From: Poecilobothrus nobilitatus
Taxonomy: Eukaryota > Arthropoda > Insecta > Diptera > Dolichopodidae
Reading direction: 5' to 3'
DNA: 64,000 nucleotides
NCBI GenBank assembly: GCA_947095535.1
Contig: OX352772.1
Location: forward strand, 114,721,253-114,785,252
The position numbers and the translations under genes are program-made. This document shows, piece after piece, positions 32,328 to 44,401 of the stretch (position 1 is its first letter; every line of letters begins with the position of its first letter). The notes beneath the pieces are model-generated. The model was given only the letters and a program-made list of their open reading frames with translations. It was not told the DNA's origin and ran no database searches.

Positions 32328-33721
32328 TCAAAACCAATTTGAGCTTTTTGCAAAGCGCAGAATACTCATCACATTTGTACCTGCTAGATCGCTAAGGTTG
32401 TTGAAGAGATATTGCCCCAAATAGGTATTTCTTCTTGCCGACAAGACCGGGCATGTGCAAAGGAGATGGAGAGTAGTTTCCTCCTCTTCTTCATCTTTGC
32501 AGGCTCCACAATAGTCGTTTGCGGATAAGCCAAGTCTTCTGGCATGCTTCCCTATTAGACAGTGACCGGTGATTATACTCATTGTCATTCCAATATCTGC
32601 CCTTTTGAGAGAAAGCAGATCATGGGATCGTTTTAAATCGGTTTTGAGGCATATCAATCTTGTAATATTGAACGAGGTCAAGTTTGACCATTTGTAAGTT
32701 ACCATATCCGTTATTTCCTTTCGATTGTTTTGCTTGTGGATAGAGGCACCCCTAATCTTGCTCTATCCGGCAGGACTTGTAAGGTTGTGCCAATTCTTGC
32801 GAGTTCATCAGCTTTTTCATTTCCCAGAATACCTCGATGACCTGGTACCCAGCAAAGCTGAATGCTAAACTGCCTGGCCATCTCGTTAAGAAGTTTTCGG
32901 CAGTTTATTACAGTCTTCGAGGTTGTGCATGTTGATTGCAGAGATTTTAACACAGTCTTACTGTCTGACAGAATACGTACTTGCTTCACAGTCAAAACGC
33001 TTCTATTCAGTAGAATCAAGGCTTCTTGAATTGCCATAATTTCCGCTTGGAAGACGCTACAATGGTCTGGTAATCGGAAATTATGATTGACATTCAGATT
33101 ATCTGAGAAGACCCCACATCCTAAACTGTTGTTCATTTTTGAGCCATCCGTGTGGAATTATACTCCTTCGAAGGTCATCACTGTGTTCGAATTCCAACTC
33201 TCACAGCTTGGTATGCTCGTTACATTTCCCGAAGAAGTAAGTGGGGGACGTGTAGTCCACCAAGGCGGGAGTGGACTTGAATTGGTTTATGATATCCGAG
33301 TGACCTTCTTGTGAATTGATCCACTGGGATGTAGCTTTTAATCTCACAGCTGTTTTTGTGAAGTAGTAGCGGCTGCAAATTTGCTATAATATTCTACAGG
33401 CATCAGATTAAGCATGATGTCTAATGCAGCAGAACAAGTTGTTATGAAAGAGCCACTAATACATAATGTGGCATTTCTTTGAACCCTAGAGATTGCCTTG
33501 CGGTTGACCTCTTTATCGATTGCTTTCCACCATACTAGTACTCCGTACATAAGAATGGGTCTTATTACGGATGTGTATAGCCAGTAAATCATGTATGGCT
33601 GAAGCCCCCACTTCCCACCAATGCCTGTTTTGCACGAGTAGAGTGCTATAGAGACCTTCTTTACTCTTTCTGAAATGTTAGCCTTCCAGCTTAAATTCCT
33701 GTCTAGAGTTAGACCCAGCAA
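32328..33721 (-). pseudogene. LOA LINE ORF2: RT C-terminal region and RNase H, minus strand
   Basis: From right to left, 33721-33344 reads LGLTLDRNLSWKANISERV and GGKWGLQPYMIYWLYTSVIR, typical of LOA reverse transcriptase. An RNase H domain follows at 33136-32711, with acidic residues in FQAEIMAI and RILSDSK and the motif LCWVPGHRGILGNEKADELA. The C-terminal domain at 32705-32328 reads TGHCLIGKHARRLGLS and YCGACKDEEEEETTLHLLC, a CxxC-type motif. RNase H in a LINE is diagnostic of I/LOA-type elements. Frame breaks separate the three parts. Confidence 0.85.
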
Positions 33722-33904
33722 TTTCGCCGTTTCGCTAAAGGTAAGAATGGAGACATTTAACGAAGGCGTCTTTATTTTAGGAATTTTATAGATGCCTCGG
33801 AGATCATCTATAACAGGCGATATGTCAAGCTGTCAGTTTGACGTGGCCCTGATGCCAGCCAACGTCTCTACAGGAGGGTGGTAGTCCCGGATTTTCTTCC
33901 AGGT

Positions 33905-34960
33905 ACTGGAACTGTATTAATCTCCATCAATCCAAAGCGGCTTCCGCCACATTTGAAATCCGCCTCAGGAGAACGGGCGAGGATATTATCTTGATCCAAG
34001 AGCCATGAGTGGCAAAAAAACAGGTTCATGGACTCAAGATACCAAGTTACACGTTGTTGTATAATAAAGAGGCATGCAAACGTAGAGCGTCTATACTTGC
34101 TAAAAATACATTAAACTTAACTTTTATGTATAATTACAGTGATGCTGATCTGGTCGTAGTGACGCTAAAGCTAAACAACTCACGGCTCTGGGTTGTTGCG
34201 GCGTATCTTCCTCACGACTCGCAGGATTCACTTCCTTCACCCAATCTTGCATGGTTGGTAGAGGATACCAGAAGGATGAACATTGTGGTCATCATAAGCT
34301 GCGACGCCAATGTTCACCATGACATCTGGAGTAGTTCGGATACCAACGAAAGAGGTGGGTCACTTTTTGATTACATTTTAAGTACTAACCTTCTTATCTG
34401 TAACATTGGCAGGAAACCTACCTTTGTTACTAGTAATAGGTAAGAAGTTCTAGACATAACCTTAGTCTCGGATTTCATTTATTCTAAAATAAACTCAAGG
34501 AAAGTTTCTGATGAGCATTCCTTTTCAGATCAAAGATACCTTGAGTTCAGTCTGAACGAAAGTCCTCCAATAAAGTCAGTCTATCGAAATTCTAAGAGAA
34601 CTGACTGGAACAAATATAGGGGGCACTTAAAGTCAATCCTTAATTCTTTAACACCTGGAATTCCTAAAAATATCCAGGATCTAAATAGCCTGGTAGACGT
34701 TTTTACTAAGGCCTGCAATAAGTCGTGTCCCATCAGCAAGCCCTTCAGAAAACCTAAACCATCTTGGTTGAATGATGAAATCAAAGCTCTAAGCAAAGAT
34801 AGTAGGTGGCCTTTAAAAATGCCAAAAAAACGAATGAGGCACAGGACTGGAGCTCTTATAAAAAGGCCCTTAGTCAGTACAAAAAAGCACTTAAAAAACG
34901 AAAAGAGACACCTGAAGAATATTCTGCGGAGGTATAAAAAACATCTCCGAGGCATCTATA
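33905..34960 (+). pseudogene. LOA LINE endonuclease and linker, inverted relative to the rest
   Basis: It starts CINLHQSKAASATFEIRLRR and reaches ILIQEP (catalytic Glu), where an in-frame TGA follows. The next frame, 34009-34443, has LWVVAAYLPHDSQD, SCDANVHHDIWSSSD and RKPTFVTSNR. A TAA at 34441-34443 interrupts it, and the endonuclease ends in EHSFSDQRYLEFSL (34520-34555). The linker WLNDEIKALSKDSR follows (34770). It lies on the plus strand while RNase H and ORF1 lie on the minus strand. Confidence 0.82.
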
Positions 34961-35065
34961 AAATTCCTAAAATAGACTTCCCGCCTTACATATATGGCCA
35001 CAGACTTCCCGTCTTACATATCGCTTGCTTGTAGAGATCTACCGATCTCTGATCGGCGCAAGCTG

Positions 35066-35599
35066 TCAATTTGACGTGGCCCTGATGCCAGCCAGCGTCT
35101 CTACAGGAGGGTGGTAGTCCCGGATTTGCTTCCAGTATCTGGAAGAAAATCCGTAATCAATGAATGCCAGAACTAAACTATCCTTGGCAATTTCATTGAA
35201 TGGCTTCGTTACCTGGTTGTTCCTTAGTAACCTAGCCTTTTTGGAACTACTCTGTGGGTTATCTAGTGACCTCTGTCTCTTGGACATGAGGCCCTTCAAT
35301 GAACCTGGGATTTGTCCTTCTTGGGGCTTGACCTGGCCTACTACTGTTTTGGCCCAGGCTAAGGAGTTCTTTTGCGCCTCATATAACTGACTAATATTGA
35401 GAGAGCTTAATTTCTCAATTATTTTAAAGGCCGATCGTTTATCGAAGAAGGCTTGTTTCGACGGTCGCACTTTGTGTACCGCCTTTGGTTCTTCGCGACT
35501 TTCCTTAGCACTGCTAGTGCCCGGTTTGGTCGCTTTACTTGCCGACTTTTGGGAAGTGCCGGCTAACTCTTTTTTCGAATCTTTTAAATGTTGTTCCAT
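35066..35599 (-). pseudogene. LOA LINE ORF1 N-terminal part, minus strand
   Basis: ATG at 35599, 177 codons. The product is Lys/Ser-rich at the N-terminus (SASKATKPGTSSAKESREE), then RSAFKIIEKLSSLNISQLYE and VTKPFNEIAKDSLVLAFIDYG, which is typical of LOA ORF1 before its RNA-binding domain. The frame then runs into a block also found at 33822-33905 (WKQIRDYHPPVETLAGIRA) and stops. The switch point is a near-perfect palindrome at 35133-35165, so the reading beyond it is probably rearranged rather than native. Confidence 0.6.
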
Positions 35600-36933
35600 A
35601 ATAATAAGCCCACGAGTACGAAGAAAAGGAAGGTCCGCCCTACGCAGAGATTTGTATACATAGGGTAAGGCTAATTAATTCGAAGGGTCGCCAGATACTC
35701 CGAATACTCCGTTCGCTACTGAGCTATTTTTAAGACTGCACCTCCAGCCAGGCTGATCATTGGCACGGGTGGTATAACACCTTAAATCCGACCCAGGTTT
35801 ACCCCAATCCGATGGTTCCGGTAAAAAGCTAGATGTCAGTAATATGATACATAAAGATAGACCCAGTTTACCTTTGCCTTACTACCTAACCACCTAGTTG
35901 GTGAGTATTTCCGGTCGGCACCCACGAGGAAGGTTTGGATTGAGGATTTTTGTCGACCAAAAATTTGTTTTGTTTTCGTGAGAGCCTGATGACATTTTTG
36001 AATTAGATAATCTGCACATGACGACCAAATAACAACGTTATACCTTAGATGAGAGATTACGTGGGCATTTATAATTAATCTTGCTGTGACTGGTGCTATT
36101 TTTAAGTCAACTCTACGAATAATACTAATTAGCGGCAGTCATCTGGAGCAAATGTGATTAACATGCGGTCCCCATTGTAGTTGGTAGGCCAATATCATTC
36201 CTAGATGTTTGGCTGTTTCAACTAGCTCTAATATTGTACCATTCCAAGAAATACAGGGCTGAATAGCTATTTTGTTTTATTTTTAGAGATTATAAATTTT
36301 GTTTTAGCCTCATTTATTGTTAATTTGTTTCCTGCTGCCCAACTTGATAATACTCTTAGGTCAGTGTTGATAGTATTCTCCAGGTCATATTCACAATAAG
36401 CAAGTATCGTCAGCATTTCAGCCATGGCAGCCTCCGTGTTTGACTTGTTCTGAAAACCAAATTGATATCTGTCGAATCCACATGTTAGCGATATAAAATC
36501 AACGATACGACTATTTATGACTTTTTCGTAAACTTTAGCAAATGTGGATAGGACAGATATCGGTCGATAATTAGAAACGTCGAGTTTGTTTCCACTTTTG
36601 TGCACAGGAGTAATAGTTGTTACTTTTAATATATCTGCGAAAATACCCGTGGCCAGCATGTTGTTGACTGAGTTCAAAAATAAAAAAAGAATATTGATTT
36701 TATTATCTTTTCTAATATTGCAAATTTTGTTATACACAAAAAAAACATACTTGTAATTTAGCTTTCAATTTTACAACAGATTTTACAACAGAAAACGTTA
36801 TAAATAGTCAACAATACCTGTATTTTCATTTTTCGTCAAATATTTTTGAATTAAAAGAAGTAATTCTTTGAATTAAATTTATTTTTGAATTATTTTTGTA
36901 AAAATAATGCATTAGTTCCCACCTCTGATAACT

Positions 36934-37039
36934 ATATATACATATGTACATAATGTATATACATAAACATGCATATATCGAATTAAACAATGCTTTAAAG
37001 CCAAATTCTTTATTATTAAAACATTATTTATTATATACA
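36934..37039. other. Flank right of the hAT element
   Basis: AT-rich flank that follows the hAT target duplication; no gene. Confidence 0.4.
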
Positions 37040-37940
37040 GAAGGAAAAAGAAAAAATATAAAATTATTATTAAAACAAAGAAAATAAAAAAAATACCTAA
37101 AGCGAAAGATTTTATAACTATTAATGAATTTCCCGAAGACGTGTTCCGCAGCAGCAGTAATTTAAAAGATTAAAAATTTTTTAATCAAAATTAATTAATT
37201 CATATTATTTCATATTTAGCTAGTGATTCAAGAATTAAAACCATTTTGGAAAATAAAATAAAAAGGAACGTCCTAAATTGAAATTAGAAACAGCCCTATT
37301 ATTGACCATTTGGTGTCAAAGCACAGACTGATCTTTTCAGGAAATATCTTATTTGTTTGGCGTTGGTAAAGAAGCAACAGTTGCAGCATATTTGCAAATT
37401 ACCAACAGTTAATTTACGCTAAGAACAAAGTTTATTAAATGGCCAAGTAGTAATGAAGAAAAGCCAACTGTGCAGATGCCAAATAGTTTCCAAAATTTCC
37501 GCAAAAATTAATTTCCTTTCGTAATGGGATGTATTGACGCTTCCAACATATAATTTAGTGCGGCAAGAAATGATGCAATCAGCTATTTTAACAGGAAACA
37601 ATTTTACTCAGTTATCTTACAGGTAAATTTGTAGCAATAAGTAATGAAATCATTTTTTAAATTTGCATTTTTAGGCGTTTGTGATAGTAAGCTACGATTT
37701 ATAGATGCTTTTGTGGCATATACAGGTAGCTGTCATGATGTTGTGTGTGAATATAGTCCTCTTATAAAAATAAAAAATTGAGGGAGGGGAAACGCAAACT
37801 TACGAACGACACACTTTTATATGATCATTGTACCATTTCGTGATAATGGTTTTTTAACAGAGGGCCAAAAAAAATTTATCTTCATCCACAGTTCCACACG
37901 ATTCACGAGTAAGCAACCAACCAGATTTTTAGAATTTTAA
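37040..37940 (+). pseudogene. PIF/Harbinger (HARBI1-like) nuclease relic
   Basis: Decayed DDE nuclease of the Harbinger superfamily. Recognisable in order are the helical region SYLFGVGKEATVAAYLQIT (37350-37405), IKWPSSNEEKPTVQMP (37433), MGCIDASNI with the first catalytic Asp (37528), AISYFNRKQF (37575), GVCDSKLRFIDAFVAYTGSC HDVV (37675-37745) and DNGFLTEGQKKFIFIHSSTR (37842-37900). The block with the second Asp is shortened and the C-terminal end is missing. Several stops and frame changes. It is adjacent to, but outside, the satellite array that appears to carry a HARBI1-like C-terminus. Confidence 0.72.
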
Positions 37941-38230
37941 AATTATTCTAAATTATTGTTAGCTATGAGCTGAATCATTTTTTTTTTACTTCATATACAA
38001 ACATTGAGTTTTTAAAATATTTTAAACAATAAAATTAAAATTAAAATCATAATTAAATTTAAATCACTTCATTTTTATTCGGTTAATTTTATTATTACGT
38101 AACATTCATACATACATATATTTATTTAACTTAAAAATGGCAGAAAAAAAATTAAAAACAAGATATATCAACAAGCAATATATCATATATTTTCACTTAA
38201 AATGACAAAAAAGCTAATATTATGTTAAAG
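37941..38230. other. AT-rich spacer
   Basis: No gene or repeat recognised. Confidence 0.35.
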
Positions 38231-39191
38231 CAAAATGTTATAGCGTCGTATTTATCGTATTTTGTACGAATTTCAAAGGCAAAATACGAAGTACGATTTT
38301 TAATCTTATTTTGAGAAAAAAATACGATTTAGACCCAAAACAAAAAAATATGTTTCAATAGGTCAAAGATAGTTTATTTTCTAAATTTTAATAAAGGTTG
38401 GTACGAGTCTATTTTTATTTCCAAATCTAGTCTCGCCATCAGATTTTTAAACTATTGATTCAGGATTTCTGGAAATTAAAAATCTTGATTTTGTAAATAT
38501 ATTTGGCGAATCTCTCGAAAAAATTGGGTTAAAGAGTTTTGGAACCAAATTTCTAGAATTAAGAAAAATGATGGGCAGTTTTCATTTCCGTTGATGTCAA
38601 AATTTATTTTTCATTTATTATTCTTGTCCCATTCTTCTGCAAATGTAGAACGTACTTTCTCACAAATAAGGTACGTTGTTCTATTTATGAAATAATTTTT
38701 TTGTTTATTATGTTCTTATATTTAAAGATATATATGTATATTATATAGCTAAGTTATCAAACTCAAGTTAAATTATTTTTTGCAATTCCCAAAGTGTAAT
38801 TATATTTATATTTATGAAATAAGGTGTTTGTTGAATTTATGAAGTAATTTTTTTTGTTTATTTTATAAAATACATATTGTTTATTTTTAAAATTATTTTT
38901 TCTTTTATTTAAGTATTTTACCACTTCATAAATACAGCAACAAAAGGTTAGCCCGATTTCTTAATAAAGTCTTTATTTTGAACGGTTTTTTGACAGGATT
39001 TTACACCAAAAACTTGTTGACTGAATTTTTTGACCAGATTTTTTAAAATTTTTTCCAGTCAAACGTTCGAATTTGACCGGAATGAAAATTTTGTAGTGGC
39101 AACACTGGTAGTCATAGCAAAATACAAAATACGATAAATACGATTTTGAAACGATTTAGTGGATTTGAAAAAAAATTCTATAACAACACTG
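38231..39191 (+). mobile_element. Short hAT relic with inverted ends and transposase C-terminus
   Basis: A 19 bp perfect inverted pair (38246-38264 and 39125-39143) lies inside the ends. The right end, in reverse from 39191, starts CAGTGTTGTTATAG; the left end keeps only GTTATAG at 38237. The interior at about 38575-38680 reads FIFHLLFLSHSSANVERTFS, the hAT dimerisation domain. The bulk of the transposase is deleted. This gives a third hAT lineage in the window. Confidence 0.65.
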
Positions 39192-39294
39192 CAAAAGAGT
39201 ATTAAATACCTAATAAATGGCAGGAACATATTCAAAGCGATTGTAAAAATTTCAGTTAAAATTATGTAATTACATATACATATAAATTAGTGCG

Positions 39295-42200
39295 TAGAGT
39301 CGCGTTTAGGTGGGTCAACTTCTAATGCCTGTAAAATGCTTTGTGATGGTGTGATTGTTAAAATTTTTTTTTAAAATAATTCTTTGGCCTTTTCTTGTCG
39401 ATGTGTGTAATATTCGCGCGATTTTTTTCATAACAAAAATGTCGATGTATGAAAAAAAAAAATTTTCGGGATAAATAATGCAAAAAAGTTAATTTTTTCG
39501 GCAAATTTATATTCTAATGGTGAAAGACTATCGGTTTGCAGTCTATTTTGGGGGATCCAGGTCACTTGGCCCACCATTTAATAGTATTAATATTAAAATA
39601 TTGCATAAAAGTCGCAAATTTTAAACTTAAAAAATGGCAAATATAAAATAAAAAAATTTAAAAAAAATTACACACATCGAACAAGATTTTAACAATCACA
39701 CCATCACAGAGCATTTTACAGGCATTATATACTTGTATATAACCATTTTTTTTATAAATTCTTAATCTTTTTCTTTTTTCAGGATAGAACTATTTCAACA
39801 TATCCGCACCGAGATTGATAATTTTTACATTGTACATATTATTTGCTATTTTTTTTTAATTTTAATTTTTATTATTTCATTGTAATAATTCATGTTCATG
39901 GTTCCTAAATAATGTTTTAAATAATGTTTAATCCTTTAATGTATTTTCTGCAAAATTAAATATTTTTATTTGTCAAATAAAAAAGATTTTTTAGTTTTAA
40001 AAAAAATAAAACTTTTATTTATTTAAAGTCCTTTCATATTTTTAAAAGTCACTAAAACGATGAAATGAAATATGTATTTACTTATAATAAAAATATTATA
40101 AAAACATTATTTACCAAATTCGAAATGGTTTACAATAAATTAATAATTATAAATGATGTTATGATATAAACATTATTTATTTTTACTTATTATTATAGAA
40201 AAAATTTAGTTAAATTACATTATTATTTATAAACTTATTTAAATTGCTAATTATATGCAATTATTAAAATTTTTATTAGGTATAGGTGTGTTCGAATTTT
40301 GTTGACAAAATGGAAATAACCTAAAAAGTACGTAACGTACTGTATGTAGCTAATTTTTTTTTGTACAAAATACAAAATTCAATTTTTTAATTTTTACTGC
40401 ATCTCTTCTGTCAAAAATTTTTTTTACCTCTCTCGGTTTATTATGATAAAATATAAATGATTTTGTTTTATTACTTAATTATTTAGGGTAGAGTCGCGTT
40501 TAGGTGGGTCAACTTCTAATGCCTGTAAAATGCTTTGTGATGGTATGATTGTTAAAATTTTTTTTTAAAATAATTCTTTGGCATTTTCTTGTTCGATGTG
40601 TGTAATTTTCGGGCGATTTTTTTGATAACAAAAATGTCGATGTATGCAAAAAAAAAAATTTTCGGGATAAATAATGCAAAAAAGTTAATTTTTTCGGCAA
40701 ATTTATATTCTAATGGTAAAAGACTATCGGTTTGCAGTCTATTTTGGGGGATCCAGGTCACTTGGCCCACCATTTAATAGTATTAATATTAAAATATTGC
40801 ATGAAAATCGCAAATTTTAAACTTAAAAAATGGCAAATATAAAATAAAAAAATTTAAAAAAAATTACACACATCAAACAAAATTTTAAAAATCACACCAT
40901 CACAGAGCATTTTACAGACATTATATATATAACCATTTTTTTTATAAATTCTTAATCTTTTTCTTTTTTCAGGATAGAACTATTTCAACATATCCGCACC
41001 GAGATTGATAATTTTTACATTGTACATATTATTTGCTATTTTTTTTTAATTTTAATTTTTATCATTTCATTGTAATAATTCATGTTCATGGTTCCTAAAT
41101 AATGTTTTAAATAATGTTTAATCCTTTAATGTATTTTCTGCAAAATTAAATATTTTTATTTGTCAAATAAAAAAGATTTTTTAGTTTTAAAAAAAATAAA
41201 ACTTTTATTTATTTAAAGTCCTTTCATATTTTTAAAAGTCACTAAAACGATGAAATGAAATATGTATTTACTTATAATAAAAATATTATAAAAACATTAT
41301 TTACCAAATTCGAAATGGTTTACAATAAATTAATAATTATAAATGATGTTATGATATAAACATTATTTATTTTTACTTATTATTATAGAAAAAATTTAGT
41401 TAAATTACATTATTATTTATAAACTTATTTAAATTGCTAATTATATGCAATTATTAAAATTTTTATTAGGTATAGGTGTGTTCGAATTTTGTTGACAAAA
41501 TGGAAATAACCTAAAAAGTACGTAACGTACTGCATGTAGGTAATTTTTTTTTGTACAAAATACAAATTTTAATTTTTACTGCATCTCTTCTTTCAAAAAT
41601 TTTTTTTACCTCTCTCGGTTTATTATGATAAAATATAAATGATTTTTGATTTTGTTTTATTACTTAATTATTTAGGGTAGAGTCGCGTTTAGGTGGGTCA
41701 ACTTCTAATGCCTGTAAAATGCTTTGTGATGACACCATTGTTAAAATTTTTTTTTAAAATAATTCTTTGGCATTTTCTTGTTCGATGTGTGTAATTTTCG
41801 CGCGATTTTTTTCATAACAAAAATGTCGATGTATGAAAAAAAAAATTTTTCGGGATAATGCAAAAAAGTTAATTTTTCCGGCAAATTTATATTCTAATGG
41901 TAAAAGACTATCGGTTTGCAGTCTATTTTGGGGGATCCAGGTCACTTGGCCCACCATTTAATAGTATTAATATTAAAATATTGCATGAAAGTCGAAAATT
42001 TTAAACTTAAAAAATGGCAAATATAAAATAAAAAAATTTAAAAAAAATAACACACATCGAACAAGGTTTAACAATCACACCATCACAGAGCATTTTACAG
42101 GCATTATTATATATAACCATTTTTTTTTTTAAATTCTTAATCTTTTTCTTTTTTCAGGATAGAGCTATTTGAACACATATGCACCGAGATTGATAATTTT

Positions 42201-43319
42201 TACATTGTACATATTATTTGCTATTTTTTTTTAATTTTAATTTTTATCATTTCATTGCAATAATTCATCTTCATGGTTCCTAAATAATGTTTTAAATAAT
42301 GTTTAATCCTTTAATGTATTTTCTGCAAAATTAAATATTTTTATTTGTCAAATAAAAAAGATTTTTTAGTTTTAAAAAAAATAAAATTTTTATTTATTTA
42401 AAGTCTTTTTATTTTTTTAAAAGTTACTAAAACGATGAAATGAAATATGTATTTATTTATAATAAAAATATTATAAAAACATTATTTACCAAATTTGAAA
42501 TGGTTTACAATAAATTAATAATTATTGTAATTCTTTGGCATTTTCTTGTTCGATGTGTGTAATTTTCACGCGATTTTTTTCATAACAAAAATGTCGATGT
42601 ATGAAAAAAAAACAATTTCAGGATAAATATTGCAAAAAAGTTAATTTTTTCGGCAAACTTATATTCTAATGGTAAAAGACTATCGGTTTGCAGTCTATTT
42701 TGGGGGATCCAGGTCACTTGGCCCTCCATTTAATAGTATTAATATTAAAATATTGCATGAAAGTCGAAAATTTTAAACTTAAAAAATGGCAAATATAAAA
42801 TAAAAAAATTTTAAAAAAATTACACACATCGAACAAGACTTTAACAATCACACCATCACAGAGCATTTTACAGGCATTATATATATAACCATTTTTTTTT
42901 ATAAATTCTTAATCTTTTTCTTTTTTCATGATAGAACTATTTCAACATATCCGCACCGAGATTGGTAATTTTTACATTGTACATATTATTTGCTATTTTT
43001 TTTTAATTTTAATTTTTATCATTTCATTGCAATAATTTATCTTCATGGTTCCTAAATAATGTTTTAAATAATGTTTAATCCTTTAATGTATTTTCTGCAA
43101 AATTAAATATTTTTATTTGTCAAATAAAAAAGATTTTTTAGTTTAAAAAAAAATAAAATTTTTATTTATTTAAAGTCTTTTTATTTTTTTAAAAGTTACT
43201 AAAACGATGAAATGAAATATTTAATAAAAAAATATAATATAAAAACATTTTAAAAAAATTACACACATCGAGCATTCTACAGGCATTAGAAGTTGACCCA
43301 CCTAAAAGCGACTCTACCC
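39295..43319 (+). repeat. Satellite array, ~1.19 kb monomers (A-type)
   Basis: Monomers begin GGGTAGAGTCGCGTTTAGGT at 40486 and 41675, and truncated at 39295; spacing is about 1.19 kb. A partial monomer begins at about 42526. Each monomer has a roughly 450 bp module with inverted arms (AATGCCTGTAAAATGCTTTG on the left; its complement near the module's right end) and a 740 bp module starting ATATATAACC with a polypyrimidine tract and TTTTCAG. The last monomer ends with the complete right arm at 43319 (GTTGACCCACCTAAAAGCGA to CTACCC). Frames at 40509-40777, 41754-41957 and similar arise from these repeats and are not genes. Confidence 0.9.
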
Positions 43320-44169
43320 AATGATTTTACTAAACAAAAAGTAAACTGCAAAAACTACTAAATCAAAACCGCTCCGTCTTTTCTTTTCAGTTTTTTACAG
43401 TAAATTAACATCCATACCCTCTGTTCAAACTTAGTTGTAACTTCTTCATTCTCTTTCCTACTTCCTCGTTTCTCCTAAAAAAAGCTTCAAAACGAATTTA
43501 TGTGAAAAAGAACGACGAAAAAGTAGTTGCAACTTTTTCAACCAAAATTTGGCGATTGAACCAATTGCAATTCACCAATCCATATAAAACAGCAATAAAA
43601 AATTTTATCAGGTCAAAACAATTTTTATATAGCTACCGAAACCTACATTAATTTTTAGAAATTTTAGTATGTAATGGATATACACAAAATAATTCTTAAA
43701 TTGAAAATTGAAGTGATAATATTAACGCACACATATAAAGTTGCAATTGCAACTAACAGCAGTGTGAACGCGGAGAGCTTTTGCAATTACATCTTACAAT
43801 TGCAATTGCACTATAGTGTGAACGCGGACATAAGCCAATTTAAATTTTAAAAAATAATTTAATTAATAATGTCAAAAAATTGACATTGATGTTTGAGATT
43901 TTTGTTTAATTTTACTAGTGTCAAAGACCAGTACTATTTTAAATCAGGAGTCAAACACCATTTTTTTCGTCGTATATATTTTCTTGTTTAATTCGAGTTC
44001 CGAACACCAGATTTTTATAACTTGTTTTAATGAAATTTTTGAATCATTGAAATTCAATGTCTCTCAAATATCATCGAAACTCGATTAAATCAAAAAAAAG
44101 CATCGGCTAAAATATTCGTTAATTAGCAATATTTTCACTGGATATTTATTGATACATTGTACATCGATA

Positions 44170-44401
44170 AAAGAAGAATGGTAATTATGTGTCGGGTTCT
44201 TCGCGAGCAGAAGGTAGAATTTTCCAAAACTTAGAACCACGTAATGTAAATTACTCGACTGACTCTAAAGATTTGAGGATCAGGTAAGTTTAAATTAAAT
44301 TATTTTTTTTCTTTATTTAAATAAAAACAATAATCTTTTTTAGATTCAAAAAATATTTTAACAACAAGGGAGCTGTTCCGTGGCAACTGGACAGGATTTA
44401 A
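44170..44401 (+). pseudogene. HARBI1-like transposase C-terminal exon pair (unit 1)
   Basis: Exon 1 (about 44170-44283) reads GSSRAEGRIFQNLEP and DSKDLRI, then a CAG/GTAAGT donor. A 60 nt intron (44284-44343) ends in CTTTTTTAG. Exon 2 (44344-44401) completes an Arg codon and reads FKKYFNNKGAVPWQLDRI before TAA. The YFN-x-x-GAVPWQ ending resembles the C-terminus of many HARBI1/DDE_4 nucleases as I remember them. The splice signals are consistent and the joined frame is open. The catalytic domain is not in the unit. Confidence 0.5.

Larger units (their letters stand above)
32231..35971 (-). mobile_element. LOA-clade LINE nested in the LINE, internally rearranged
   Basis: It interrupts the host LINE between ALTK and TVKSMF. 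GTTTTT (32225) and GTTTTC (35972) are the probable target duplication. The minus-strand 3' end carries a short TTAGG-like tail at 32235-32251. RNase H and RT C-terminal segments lie at 32328-33800 (minus), an endonuclease segment at 33905-34960 (plus, inverted), ORF1 at 35066-35599 (minus), and 5' UTR-like DNA runs to about 35955. An 85 bp block occurs at both 33822-33905 and 35050-35150 in the same orientation, at the edges of the inverted segment. Confidence 0.72.
31521..36733 (-). mobile_element. 5'-truncated Jockey-type LINE nested in the hAT, minus strand
   Basis: The 3' tail is a (TTTA)n run at 31521-31553. The RT N-terminal half lies at 36733-36267 (VTTITPVHKSGNKLDVSNYR, YQFGFQNKSNTEAAM). 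RT thumb sequence at 36240-35972 reads AKHLGMILAYQLQWGPHVN and RLIINAHVISHLRYNVVIW. After an insertion it resumes at 32230 with TVKSMFRYDIVYSATCVYAE. Flanks ACACAAATAAAAAC (31507) and ACACAAAAAAAAC (36734) fit a target duplication. The YADD region was deleted: the frame passes directly from TILAYCEYDLENTI to LRVLSSWAAGNKLTI. Confidence 0.75.
26549..36927 (+). mobile_element. hAT transposon, 10.4 kb, carrying nested LINEs
   Basis: The left end starts CAGAGATGAAAAGTAATGCA. The right end, read in reverse from 36927, starts CAGAGGTGGGAACTAATGCA. The two agree at 24 of the first 29 bases and fit the hAT end pattern CAGNGNTG. Flanks are ATAACTAC (26541-26548) and ATAACTAT (36928-36935), a 7 of 8 match to an 8 bp target duplication, as hAT requires. 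Both subterminal regions are rich in AATTCAA motifs. Inside lies a broken hAT transposase and a minus-strand LINE with a second LINE inside it. Removing these leaves roughly 5 kb. Confidence 0.78.

Noticed and set aside
35160..35663. Plus-strand frames over LOA ORF1
   Set aside because: Shadows; the minus strand has the ORF1-like sequence.
38231..39199. Target duplication GCAAAA around the short hAT relic
   Set aside because: The left end has lost its first bases, so the apparent repeat cannot be separated from the element end.
40509..40777. Frames of 60-74 codons repeated across the array (also 41754, 45931, 49419, 53980, 63137)
   Set aside because: They arise from the satellite module, shift between copies, and show no protein-like conservation.
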